Below are positions 27,194 to 34,541 of a stretch of DNA of 64,000 bases, piece by piece. The first letter of the stretch is position 1. Every line of letters starts with the position of its first letter. A program made the position numbers and the translations under genes. The notes below the pieces were generated by a model. It had not been told where the DNA came from. It made no database searches and saw only the letters and a program-made list of their open reading frames with translations. Source of the DNA: Marinomonas maritima (GTDB lineage: Bacteria > Pseudomonadota > Gammaproteobacteria > Pseudomonadales > Marinomonadaceae); contig NZ_JAMZEG020000002.1 of the NCBI RefSeq assembly GCF_024435075.2, positions 620,001-684,000 on the forward strand. The letters are read 5' to 3'.

Positions 27194-27354
27194 ATGAGGC
27201 TCGGACAGATTGTCGTAATGGTCGTTGTAAGGATGGCAATAAGATTCGCCATAAGGCAATGTGGCGCAGTATAGCGTAAAAGCGTTGGCTTGTTGTCCGA
27301 ACGTTGCAAAAATCAATGAAGCGTTGAAAATTATCGCTTAGAAAGGATAATGTC

Positions 27355-28086
27355 GTGATCTTTCCTCGCTTAATGTTGTATCTCATGCGCCTTGATAAGT
27401 TTGTTTGTAAAAGTACCGAGTTAACCAAAATTGAAGCCATTCAACATATACACTTTGGTGAGGTTAGCGTTAATGGTGACGTGACAACAGATGAAATGAC
27501 TCAGGTTCATGAAAACAACACGATTATGTTAAATGGGGTTAGGCTAAAAACGCGTGATTTTCGCTATATCTTAATGCATAAGCCTGCTGAAACGATTTGC
27601 TCTAATCTCGATGAAGCGTATCCATCGCTATTTAATTATCTAGTGGTTGATAAAGTGTCTGAGTTGCATATCGCAGGGCGTTTGGATGCAGACACAACCG
27701 GTTTGGTCTTGATTACCGATGACGGGCGTTGGTCATTTAATATTACGTCGCCAACAAGACAATGTTGCAAAGTATACCGAGTGGGGCTTTCTAGAGCCCT
27801 AACGATAGAGCAAGCTGAAAGTGTTACGGTTAGATTTAAAAACGGCGTTCAATTACAAGGCGAGGAAGGTTTAACACGCCCAGCTAAGATGGAGGTGATT
27901 TCTTCAAAAGAGGTGCTTTTAACGATCACCGAAGGAAAGTTCCATCAGGTAAAACGTATGTTTTCGGCGGTAGGGAATCGAGTCGTGTTATTACATCGTG
28001 AACAAATTGGCGAGGTTCGATTAGATGTCGAGGTTGGACAATGGCGCTATTTGACAGAAGGTGAAGTGCTGTCTTTTGCTCAATAA
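27355..28086 (+). CDS. RsuA-family 16S/23S rRNA pseudouridine synthase
   Basis: Member of the RsuA/RluB/E/F family; the similarity and length (243 residues) are nearest to RsuA, which makes pseudouridine 516 in 16S rRNA. It has an N-terminal S4-like RNA-binding region (MRLDKFVCKSTELTKIEA, about residues 11-60) and the catalytic GRLDADTTGLVLITDDG with Asp near 115, then KVYRV and EGKFHQVKRMF. The GTG at 27355 has a GAAAGGA site 7 bases upstream and gives ten residues before the family start MRLDKF at 27385. The second start fits the family better but has no ribosome site. Confidence 0.88.
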   Translation: MIFPRLMLYLMRLDKFVCKSTELTKIEAIQHIHFGEVSVNGDVTTDEMTQVHENNTIMLNGVRLKTRDFRYILMHKPAETICSNLDEAYPSLFNYLVVDKVSELHIAGRLDADTTGLVLITDDGRWSFNITSPTRQCCKVYRVGLSRALTIEQAESVTVRFKNGVQLQGEEGLTRPAKMEVISSKEVLLTITEGKFHQVKRMFSAVGNRVVLLHREQIGEVRLDVEVGQWRYLTEGEVLSFAQ

Positions 28087-28110
28087 AGTCATTCACTTCT
28101 CTATGACTTT

Positions 28111-28152
28111 ATAAAAAACGGCTTCTATTAAGAGTGGAAGTCGTTTTTTATA
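28111..28152. terminator. Terminator between the RsuA-type gene and the glutaredoxin-like gene
   Basis: The hairpin AAAAAACGGCTTC pairs with GAAGTCGTTTTTT, with one G-U pair, and has T runs in both directions. It lies between convergent genes. Confidence 0.75.
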
Positions 28153-28193
28153 AGAGTGTTAGTAATTTCTTAGAAAGAGTGATTTAGCGAAAG

Positions 28194-28565
28194 TTACGAA
28201 AAATGCGTTTTAAGGTAACGGATGATTTCGGATGATTCGTACAGCCATTCAACTTTGCCTTCGTGCTCAATGCGTAAACAAGGAACTTTAATTTGTCCAC
28301 CGCCGGCTAGTAATGCAGCGCGATGAGGGGAGCCTTCTGATGCACTGCGTTTTTCAATTGGCAAATTCAATTTGTGCATGGCTCTGCGTGTTTTGATACA
28401 AAAAGGGCAAGCAAAAAATTGATAAAGCGATAGGTGTTTCAATTCATTGTTAATCTTTTTTTGTTTTTCAGGGGGTCGCTTTAGCTTTGTTCCGCGAGTC
28501 GCTAGGTCAATGATTGCAATGATGTAGCCTAGTAGGTTTCGGATAAAGTTAATAAGTATTTTCAT
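28194..28565 (-). CDS. Glutaredoxin/GST-N-like thioredoxin-fold protein with N-terminal membrane segment
   Basis: The 123-residue protein has a hydrophobic N-terminal stretch (about residues 4-22) followed by a thioredoxin-fold domain (about 45-123) with CPFC as redox site, a cis-Pro context in KVPCLRIEH and ESSEIIRYLKTHF at the end, as in glutathione S-transferase N-terminal domains and glutaredoxins. It probably exchanges thiols with the fold tethered at the inner membrane, but the substrate is unknown. It is a single-gene unit. Confidence 0.8.
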   Translation of the reverse strand: MKILINFIRNLLGYIIAIIDLATRGTKLKRPPEKQKKINNELKHLSLYQFFACPFCIKTRRAMHKLNLPIEKRSASEGSPHRAALLAGGGQIKVPCLRIEHEGKVEWLYESSEIIRYLKTHFS

Positions 28566-28740
28566 ATGGATTGCTCGCTCTCTAATAAATGAGTCAATAA
28601 GAGGAATATCAAATCGAGGCTATTCTAACGGTAAAATGTTGAGTGTTTAAGCCCTTAGGGAAAACGATTTTAAATAGTGACGTTATTTGTGTCATTATAA
28701 TGCGTTAATGCACTGAATTTTGTAACCATTTGGAGTAAGT

Positions 28741-28932
28741 ATGAATAATAAAATTCTTGGGATCATTCTAATTGTTGCGGGTATTGCTTTGGCGATATGG
28801 GGTTATAACATCTACGATGCGGCTTCTTCTCAAGTGACACGAGCGTTAAGTGGAGAAACGCCAATTAAAGCATGGGTTGGCATGGTTGGTGGTTTGATTT
28901 GTGTATTGGTTGGTTTCACTAAAGTTAAGTAA
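28741..28932 (+). CDS. DUF3185-type small membrane protein
   Basis: A 63-residue protein with two hydrophobic helices (about residues 5-22 and 45-60) joined by a polar stretch with SSQVTRALSGETPIKAW. This matches the DUF3185 pattern of small two-helix inner-membrane proteins of unknown function. A GGAGTAAGT sequence lies directly before the ATG. It is a single-gene unit. Confidence 0.75.
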   Translation: MNNKILGIILIVAGIALAIWGYNIYDAASSQVTRALSGETPIKAWVGMVGGLICVLVGFTKVK

Positions 28933-29060
28933 GTTTTCTGATTTGATGGTAGATCGGCTTAGTCACTAGTTGAATTAAGCCGCATGTTGTAGAGGTATCC
29001 CCATACCAGTAAATGAAGATTAAAGTGAATTCCTAAGGTTTAGTCTTATTACGCCATTGA

Positions 29061-29093
29061 AAAATGGCTTCTGGAAACAGAAGCCATTTTTTT
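29061..29093. terminator. Hairpin terminator with GAAA tetraloop
   Basis: The 12-bp stem AAATGGCTTCTG with its complement is closed by a GAAA loop and followed by a T run on the plus strand, with A residues on the left. It serves the convergent DUF3185 and EAL genes and overlaps the last bases of the EAL gene. Confidence 0.85.
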
Positions 29094-29862
29094 AATTCCA
29101 ATTGATGTCGGGTAGGGATTCGAAGCTGGGTCTGGCGAAATAATAGCCTTGGAAAAGATAAATGCCCATGTCTTGTAAGGTGTGGTATTCCGCTTTTGTT
29201 TCGACGCCTTCTGCGACAACTATCATGTTGAGATCGTTAAATAAATTAACCAAATTACGGACTATTATTTGCCGTTTTTTATCTTTATCGATGTTTTTGA
29301 TGAGTGCTATGTCAATCTTGGTAATGTCGGTTTTTAAATCTGCGAGTTGGTTCAGTCCATTAAAGCCAGAGCCAAAGTCATCTGTCGCGGTGAGAAAACC
29401 TTGTGCTTGATAGTGCTGGATAATGGATTCTAGATGGGCGCTGTCGGTGACTTGTTCGTTTTCAGTAAATTCGAAGATTATTTTTTCTTTTGGAAAATGA
29501 AATTCTTCCGCCGCATTGAGGGTTGTTTGAATACAAAGCTCTGGTTTATAAACCGCGTTTGGTAAAAAATTAATGCTGAGAAAGCTGTGTGTGTGAATAT
29601 TCAGTCTGGCGGCCAGTTTAATAGCTTTAACGCGGCAGCTTTGATCAAAGCGATATCGATTGGTATCATTGACGTTCTGAAAAATGTGAAAAGCACCTTC
29701 ATTATTGAGACCACGAGCAAGGGCTTCTTGTGCGAAGACGGTTTTTGTCTGGCTGTTAATAATCGGCTGAAAGGCCATCGTGAAGTCGAACCCTAGATCG
29801 CACCCAGTCGCGCATTCTGCACAACCTAATTTTCGAAAGTCCTTCTGCTGCATTTCGTTCAT
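29092..29862 (-). CDS. EAL-domain c-di-GMP phosphodiesterase with N-terminal cysteine cluster
   Basis: Hydrolyses c-di-GMP to pGpG. The 256-residue protein is almost a bare EAL domain with apparently complete catalytic residues: the QEALARG signature, SINFLPN, FEFTENE, DDFGSGFNG, KIDIALIKN, VVAEGVET and QGYYFARP. In front of it lies a short segment with CAECATGC (about residues 14-21), a C-x2-C-x3-C arrangement that could bind a metal or act as a thiol switch. No signal peptide or membrane segment is seen, so it should be cytoplasmic. It stands alone and would oppose the two cyclases nearby. Confidence 0.88.
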   Translation of the reverse strand: MNEMQQKDFRKLGCAECATGCDLGFDFTMAFQPIINSQTKTVFAQEALARGLNNEGAFHIFQNVNDTNRYRFDQSCRVKAIKLAARLNIHTHSFLSINFLPNAVYKPELCIQTTLNAAEEFHFPKEKIIFEFTENEQVTDSAHLESIIQHYQAQGFLTATDDFGSGFNGLNQLADLKTDITKIDIALIKNIDKDKKRQIIVRNLVNLFNDLNMIVVAEGVETKAEYHTLQDMGIYLFQGYYFARPSFESLPDINWN

Positions 29863-30068
29863 CCTCCTGTTTTATGTCTGTCTAGCATGGATAGTCGACA
29901 CTAACGATGTCGTCGTACCCTGTTCGGAAAAATATGAATATTATATTAAACAATAGAGCTTTTATTATAGTTTTTCTAGTCGGCGATATTTTTTTATGTG
30001 TGGCGTCATCACTCTATAAAAATAACGTATTACGCGGTCTTTGGTACGTCTTATTGTGTGATAAATCA

Positions 30069-30113
30069 AAATAATAAGGGCCAGCCGTTTTCACGGACTG
30101 ACCCTTATTATTT
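30069..30113. terminator. Terminator of the AGCS symporter gene
   Basis: A long hairpin with arms AATAATAAGGG and CCCTTATTATT and an inner, imperfectly paired part lies just downstream of the symporter stop on the minus strand, followed by T-rich sequence. Confidence 0.7.
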
Positions 30114-30143
30114 CAATGTTTATATTTCTTTTAAATGAATAGA

Positions 30144-31658
30144 TTATTTCTCTACTGTTTTTTCTGCTTGTTGCTTGTCATAACGTTTTTCCCAGAACTC
30201 TGCGCCTTTGATACCAAGGGCTTTCGGGTTAAAGGTGTACTCGGTTACGCCAGACGCTTTTTGCGCTTCATAATCTCGTAGCGCTTTCATAGTAGGTTTC
30301 GCCATGAAGAAAATGGTGATAATACCAACAATGTTTAACCAAGCCATTAGACCTACACCAACATCACCTAGATTCCATATGTAACCTGCGGTGTTAACAG
30401 TGCCGTATGCCACCATAAACATGATAAGCAGTTTAACGAATGTCAATGACACATTGATCTTCAACGCACGACGTAGGTACGCTACATTGGTTTCGGCAAT
30501 ATAGTAGTAAGCCAAGATAGTAGTGAATGCGAAGAAGAATAACGCGATACCAACAAAAATCGGGCCGGTACTTCCAAACACACTTGCCAATGCCATTTGC
30601 GTGAACGCAGGAGAGGCAATAATAGTAGATGGATCGACATTTTGTACAATGAATTGACCATCAGCTAATGTACCTTGCACATTGTATTGCTGAGTAATCA
30701 GAATCATCAACGCCGTTGCCGTACAGATAAATAATGTATCTATATAAACAGAGAACGCTTGAACAAGACCTTGCTGTGCAGGGTGTTGTACTTCTGCTGC
30801 TGCTGCTGCATGAGGTCCAGTTCCTTGGCCTGCTTCGTTTGAGTAAACACCACGCTTTACGCCCCAACCGATTGCTGCACCGAAACCTGCTTGAGCAGTG
30901 AATGCATCGGAGAAGATTAAACCGAAGATGCCAGGCACTTTGTCTAGGTTAAGGAAAACAACGATTAGCGCCATCACAATATAACCAAGCGCCATGAATG
31001 GCACGATGATTTGGGTGAAGTTCGCAATGCGCTTGATGCCACCAAAAATGATGAATGCCAACACAACCAAGATGACAGCCAGAGCAACTAATTTAGTTGA
31101 GCCTACGTCACCAAATGAGCTTGATACAACAACACCTTCACCGAAGATTTGTACCACAGCGTTGCCAACAGAGTTTGCTTGAATACCAGGTAAGAAAACG
31201 CCACAGGCAATAATAGAAGACAAAGCAAATAATACGCCTAACCAGCGCCAGCCTAGGCAACGCTCGAAGTAATATGCAGGGCCACCACGATATTGTCCGT
31301 CTTCGCTTACTTTATAAATCTGACCTAAGGTCGATTCTGCATACGCGGTGCTAGCGCCTAAGAACGCCACAACCCACATCCAAAAAATGGCACCAGGGCC
31401 ACCAAAACCAATGGCTGCTGCAACCCCGGCAATGTTACCTGTGCCAACACGGCCAGATAAAGAAACCGCCAGTGCTTGGAAAGAAGAAATCCCTTTGTCT
31501 GATTCGTTTGGATTGAACAGTAGAGAAAACATTTCTTTGAAATGTCGTACTTGAGCAAAACGCGTCAGAATAGAGTAGAAAAGGCCCGCTCCTAGGCATA
31601 GAAAAATTAGGGCAGGGCTCCAAATGATCCCGTTTAAGAAATCAATGAATGCTTGCAT
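30144..31658 (-). CDS. Sodium:alanine/glycine symporter, AGCS family
   Basis: Inner-membrane secondary transporter that couples sodium (or proton) entry to uptake of alanine, glycine or a similar amino acid. The 504-residue protein has about ten membrane segments and family signatures: SLSGRVGTGNIAGVAAAIGFGGPGA (about residues 65-90, given in part), WGVKRGVYSNEAGQGTGPHAAAAAE near 270 and AYYYIAETN. A GAGGA ribosome site precedes the ATG. It is a single-gene unit. Substrate choice among small amino acids cannot be read. Confidence 0.92.
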   Translation of the reverse strand: MQAFIDFLNGIIWSPALIFLCLGAGLFYSILTRFAQVRHFKEMFSLLFNPNESDKGISSFQALAVSLSGRVGTGNIAGVAAAIGFGGPGAIFWMWVVAFLGASTAYAESTLGQIYKVSEDGQYRGGPAYYFERCLGWRWLGVLFALSSIIACGVFLPGIQANSVGNAVVQIFGEGVVVSSSFGDVGSTKLVALAVILVVLAFIIFGGIKRIANFTQIIVPFMALGYIVMALIVVFLNLDKVPGIFGLIFSDAFTAQAGFGAAIGWGVKRGVYSNEAGQGTGPHAAAAAEVQHPAQQGLVQAFSVYIDTLFICTATALMILITQQYNVQGTLADGQFIVQNVDPSTIIASPAFTQMALASVFGSTGPIFVGIALFFFAFTTILAYYYIAETNVAYLRRALKINVSLTFVKLLIMFMVAYGTVNTAGYIWNLGDVGVGLMAWLNIVGIITIFFMAKPTMKALRDYEAQKASGVTEYTFNPKALGIKGAEFWEKRYDKQQAEKTVEK

Positions 31659-32033
31659 AGTTAGTCCTCGATAAGGTTAGCTCGATGAGCTTTTTTAGTT
31701 TTTATTTGATTACTAAGGTGCTGTGATTATGGGGATTGTTATCTTAGTCATACGTGAAGCTACGTTGTAATCCGTATATTACGTATAAAAATGCACCGTC
31801 GCGGTGCGAATCTACCATGAAAAAGAAATGAGATCTATTTGTAACAGTGAGGAATGCCACATTTTATAAGAAATTTATTAAGACAAAATACATGACGTTT
31901 CACGAGATCTATTTGTTTTTTTATCTTTTATTATGAAAGTACAATTATTTTTAATGAGACTGCATCCAATTAGCTATGTTACTTCGTCTTTAATAGTGTA
32001 AGAACATTTTTTAAGACAAAACGGAGTATTGAT
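31659..32033. other. Intergenic region between divergent genes
   Basis: This 375-base AT-rich region must hold the promoters of the symporter (minus) and of the secreted repeat protein (plus). A small perfect hairpin GCACCG-TCG-CGGTGC lies at 31793-31807. A CGGAGT ribosome site precedes the plus-strand ATG. No gene is supported in it. Confidence 0.4.
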
Positions 32034-32414
32034 ATGAAGTTACAACTTAGAACGGTTGCCGCTAGTGTTGCCATTTTACTTGCGCCTATGGTGATTAGCT
32101 CGAATGCCTTTGCCGCTGATGATGTGTTGATGGATAAATCAGGTATGACGCTTTATACCTTTGATAAAGATTCAAAAGATCAGTCTAACTGTAACGACGG
32201 TTGTGCTGTTAAATGGCCACCTTTTGTCGCGAGTCAAGGGGCTAAAGCTAAGTCAGGGTTTGGTGTGATTAAACGCGATGATGGCACTCAACAATGGACG
32301 TATCAAAATAAGCCTTTGTACACTTGGTCTGGTGACATAGAGCAAGGCGATATGAATGGTGATGGTCTTGGTGGTGTTTGGCATGTCGCGAAAAAAGTTG
32401 CGAGCGTTTATTGA
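32034..32414 (+). CDS. Secreted repeat protein, COG4315/PF03640 type
   Basis: A 126-residue exported protein with a signal peptide ending NAFA at residue 27. The mature part has two copies of the family's Y-x-[FWY]-x2-D type motif (LYTFDKDSKDQSNC and LYTWSGDIEQGD), the paired cysteines in CNDGC and a C-terminal GVWHVAK. The family's function is not known. It lies just before an ECF sigma factor and its anti-sigma gene, an association I have seen in this family, and may belong to the sigma factor's regulon. Confidence 0.85.
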   Translation: MKLQLRTVAASVAILLAPMVISSNAFAADDVLMDKSGMTLYTFDKDSKDQSNCNDGCAVKWPPFVASQGAKAKSGFGVIKRDDGTQQWTYQNKPLYTWSGDIEQGDMNGDGLGGVWHVAKKVASVY

Positions 32415-32480
32415 TCTCTGCCTAAATTGTTTGAAAAGTAAATAATTGCTTTTGTGTCTCCCCATATTCTTGTAGTTTTG

Positions 32481-32514
32481 AACAAAGCAGGGAACGTTAG
32501 TTCACTGCTTTGTT
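32481..32514. promoter_or_regulatory. Long dyad before the ECF sigma gene
   Basis: Two 15-base arms, AACAAAGCAGGGAAC and GTTCACTGCTTTGTT, are complementary at 14 of 15 positions and separated by GTTA. No T run follows on the plus strand (a G run does), so an ordinary terminator is less likely than an operator or an mRNA stem-loop before the sigma start 36 bases downstream. Confidence 0.55.
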
Positions 32515-32550
32515 TGGGGGCGCACGTCGCTTTTTCAGAGGGAGAATGGG

Positions 32551-33096
32551 TTGTCAGTTGGTGAATTAGAATGGTGCTATCAAGTAAATGCTTTGCTATA
32601 TCGGGTGCAAAAACAAGATAAGAAAGCGTTGCAGTCTTTATATGAGTTAACCAGTGGGAAGCTTCTTGGTTTAATCTTTCGCATCGTTAAGGACGAGTCC
32701 GAAGCTGAAGATGTGCTGCAAGATGTTTTTATAAAGGTGTGGCTGCAAGCCAATCAATATAACGGTAAAGGCAGTGCTTGGGCTTGGTTGTGTGTGATGG
32801 TTCGCAATAGCAGCTTAGATCGACTGAGGAAAATACAAAAGCACCCACACGTTTCTACTGACGAAGATGAAGAATTGCTAAATAGCCTGACAGAAAAGTT
32901 TGATGCCCATAACAATATTGCGTTAAACCGGTGTTTGTACACCTTAAAAAATCAAGTTCGAAAAAGTATTCTAATGTCGTATTTACATGGCTATAGCCAT
33001 AGTGAGTTAGCAAAAACGATGTCTGTTCCCTTGGGAACGATGAAGGCATGGATTCGCCGAGGTTTGCAGGAGTTAAAATTATGTCTGGAAGCTTGA
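32551..33096 (+). CDS. ECF-type RNA polymerase sigma factor
   Basis: Alternative sigma factor of 181 residues with region 2 (about residues 25-95: GLIFRIVKDESEAEDVLQDVFIKVW) and region 4 (about 125-178: ILMSYLHGYSHSELAKTMSVPLGTMKAWIRRGL). There is no region 1 or 3, as expected for ECF factors. The start is a TTG six bases after GAGGGAG; the nearby ATG at 32546 is out of frame and stops at once. Its end overlaps the anti-sigma gene by 16 bases. The sequence is nearest the SigK-like/RpoE-like group that pairs with RskA-type anti-sigma factors. Confidence 0.9.
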   Translation: MSVGELEWCYQVNALLYRVQKQDKKALQSLYELTSGKLLGLIFRIVKDESEAEDVLQDVFIKVWLQANQYNGKGSAWAWLCVMVRNSSLDRLRKIQKHPHVSTDEDEELLNSLTEKFDAHNNIALNRCLYTLKNQVRKSILMSYLHGYSHSELAKTMSVPLGTMKAWIRRGLQELKLCLEA

Positions 33097-33857
33097 GATA
33101 TGAAAAACCAACAGTTTGTGAGCATTTGGCGAGCCAATATGTAATGTCGGTAATGACACCCCTTGTTAAATCTCGTATTGAGAGTTTGCGTTTAAACGTA
33201 CCAGAGCTTGACGAGGCTATTATTCGTTGGTCAGAACGCGCCGTAACGTTCCATGAAAACTTACCTGAGAAACAACCTTCGAGTCATGTGTGGAAGAGGA
33301 TTGAACGGTCTATTTTTCCACCATCAAGAAAAATCAAGGCGAACAAATCATGGTTGAGTAGTCTGATTTTTTGGCAGGTGACAGGTGTTGGGGCTAGTCT
33401 GGTGTCGCTAATTTTGGTGGTGACCTTATCTACAGGCTTATCAAAACCAGATATGTCATTGCCTTTAATAAGCTCAACCCCAAGTTATACGGCCGTTATG
33501 TCTTCAAACTCTAACGGAGTAAGAGAAAGTGATGATATTCGTTTTGTGGTTAATGTGTATCAGAAAACTGAAGCAGCCCCATCAAGATTGTTTATACAAT
33601 GGTCTCAAAGGAAGCCTCGTGTCAATAATACCAGTATGCATGTTTGGGCAGAAAACCAAAACACGGGAGAACTCACTTATATTGGTGTAGAGTCAAATGA
33701 GTCTAAGGTCTTGGCATTGAACAAAATCACATGGTTAGCGGTGTCGAACAGCAGTCACCTTATTTTCACCAAAAATGAGAGCAAGCCGACTGAAAATAAC
33801 ACTTTATTTTCAGGTCCTTGTATTCAGTTAGGCAGTTGGAAAAATGAAGCGACATAA
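33081..33857 (+). CDS. Anti-sigma factor, RskA-like membrane protein
   Basis: Likely inner-membrane protein that holds the upstream ECF sigma factor inactive. The 258-residue protein has an N-terminal cytoplasmic part with the family pattern CEHLASQYVMSVMTPLVKSR and ELDEAIIRWSERA, then VWKRIERSIFP, one membrane helix (about residues 102-122, VGASLVSLILVVTLS) and a periplasmic domain. The ATG at 33081 has AGGAG 8 bases upstream and overlaps the sigma gene. The signal that relieves inhibition is unknown. Confidence 0.85.
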   Translation: MSGSLRYEKPTVCEHLASQYVMSVMTPLVKSRIESLRLNVPELDEAIIRWSERAVTFHENLPEKQPSSHVWKRIERSIFPPSRKIKANKSWLSSLIFWQVTGVGASLVSLILVVTLSTGLSKPDMSLPLISSTPSYTAVMSSNSNGVRESDDIRFVVNVYQKTEAAPSRLFIQWSQRKPRVNNTSMHVWAENQNTGELTYIGVESNESKVLALNKITWLAVSNSSHLIFTKNESKPTENNTLFSGPCIQLGSWKNEAT

Positions 33858-34041
33858 TCACCTTTGTGTTATATGACGTTGGTGTTTCTATCGAGGTTTA
33901 AGTTTAGAAAATGTCGAGAACTTGCCTATGTGACTCGATTTTTGGAAAACTAAGCGCAGGGCATTCCTCTTAACCAAGCTAGTATGGTGCTTCAGCTTAA
34001 TTGCTTTTGCTATTTTCAAGCACCCTCTAGGTAGGGCTTCT

Positions 34042-34478
34042 ATGTCTCATTTTCGTGTTCGTTATTAAACGCTTGAGTTTGATAAGACCGATATCCATGT
34101 ACTTACTCGCCGTGATAAACAAGAGTTTTCAGACGACGATAACACCGCTTTCAATTTAAGGATTTCCTCAGCAGTTTGACCTTTGTTGAGTGTGATATGG
34201 TCATCAGGTGAGGTACTTGCTCATCTCATGTTTAAACATGAAGTGAAAGGGTTAAAGATATTAGAAGTAGGGTGTGGCATAGAGCTGGCAAGCTTGGTGT
34301 TGAACCATAGACTTGCTGATATAACAGCAACGGATTATCACCCTGAAGCGGGTAATTTTTTAAATGAAAATACCTTACTTATACCCATAGTCAGCGTAAA
34401 TCGATTGATGCCTGTTATTTAACCGCGCTATTTAAAGGTCAGGTTTTAACGTATCAAAAAGGTCTGCTTTACCAATAA
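34042..34478 (+). pseudogene. Decayed class I SAM-dependent methyltransferase gene
   Basis: The reading frame starts MSHFRVRY at 34042 and meets a TAA at codon 9 (34066-34068). It continues with FDKTDIHVLTRRDKQEFSDD, meets a TGA at codon 46 (34177-34179; TGG would fit AVWPL), and goes on as VIWSSGEVLAHLM, ILEVGCGIELASLVLNHR and ATDYHPEAGNFLNENT. After about 34370 the frame changes to one reading YTHSQRKSIDACYLTA and LFKGQVLTYQKGLLYQ up to a TAA at 34476. The SAM motif usually reads GCGIGLAS, so one glycine is also changed. The middle of the gene is missing, so an internal deletion joined the two ends. Two stops and a frame change make it non-functional. Confidence 0.88.
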
Positions 34479-34503
34479 GTAATGGTAGCGACCGAGAAAA
34501 GAT

Positions 34504-34534
34504 AAAACGCCCAGCATCATGCTGGGCGTTTTTT
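34504..34534. terminator. Terminator downstream of the LTA-synthase-like gene
   Basis: The stem AAAACGCCCAGCA with its complement has a TCA loop, A and T runs on both sides, and lies just past the minus-strand stop. It may also serve the pseudogene. Confidence 0.85.
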
Positions 34535-34541
34535 ATGTTAA

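Noticed and set aside
30796..30815. Short CTG/GCA microsatellite-like run
   Set aside because: It encodes a poly-alanine stretch in a conserved loop of the AGCS symporter; no sign of a phase-variable repeat.
31678..31697. AGCTC-GAT-GAGCT hairpin followed by T run on the plus strand
   Set aside because: No plus-strand gene ends before it, and on the minus strand it would lie upstream of the symporter gene without a T run; the 5-bp stem is likely chance.
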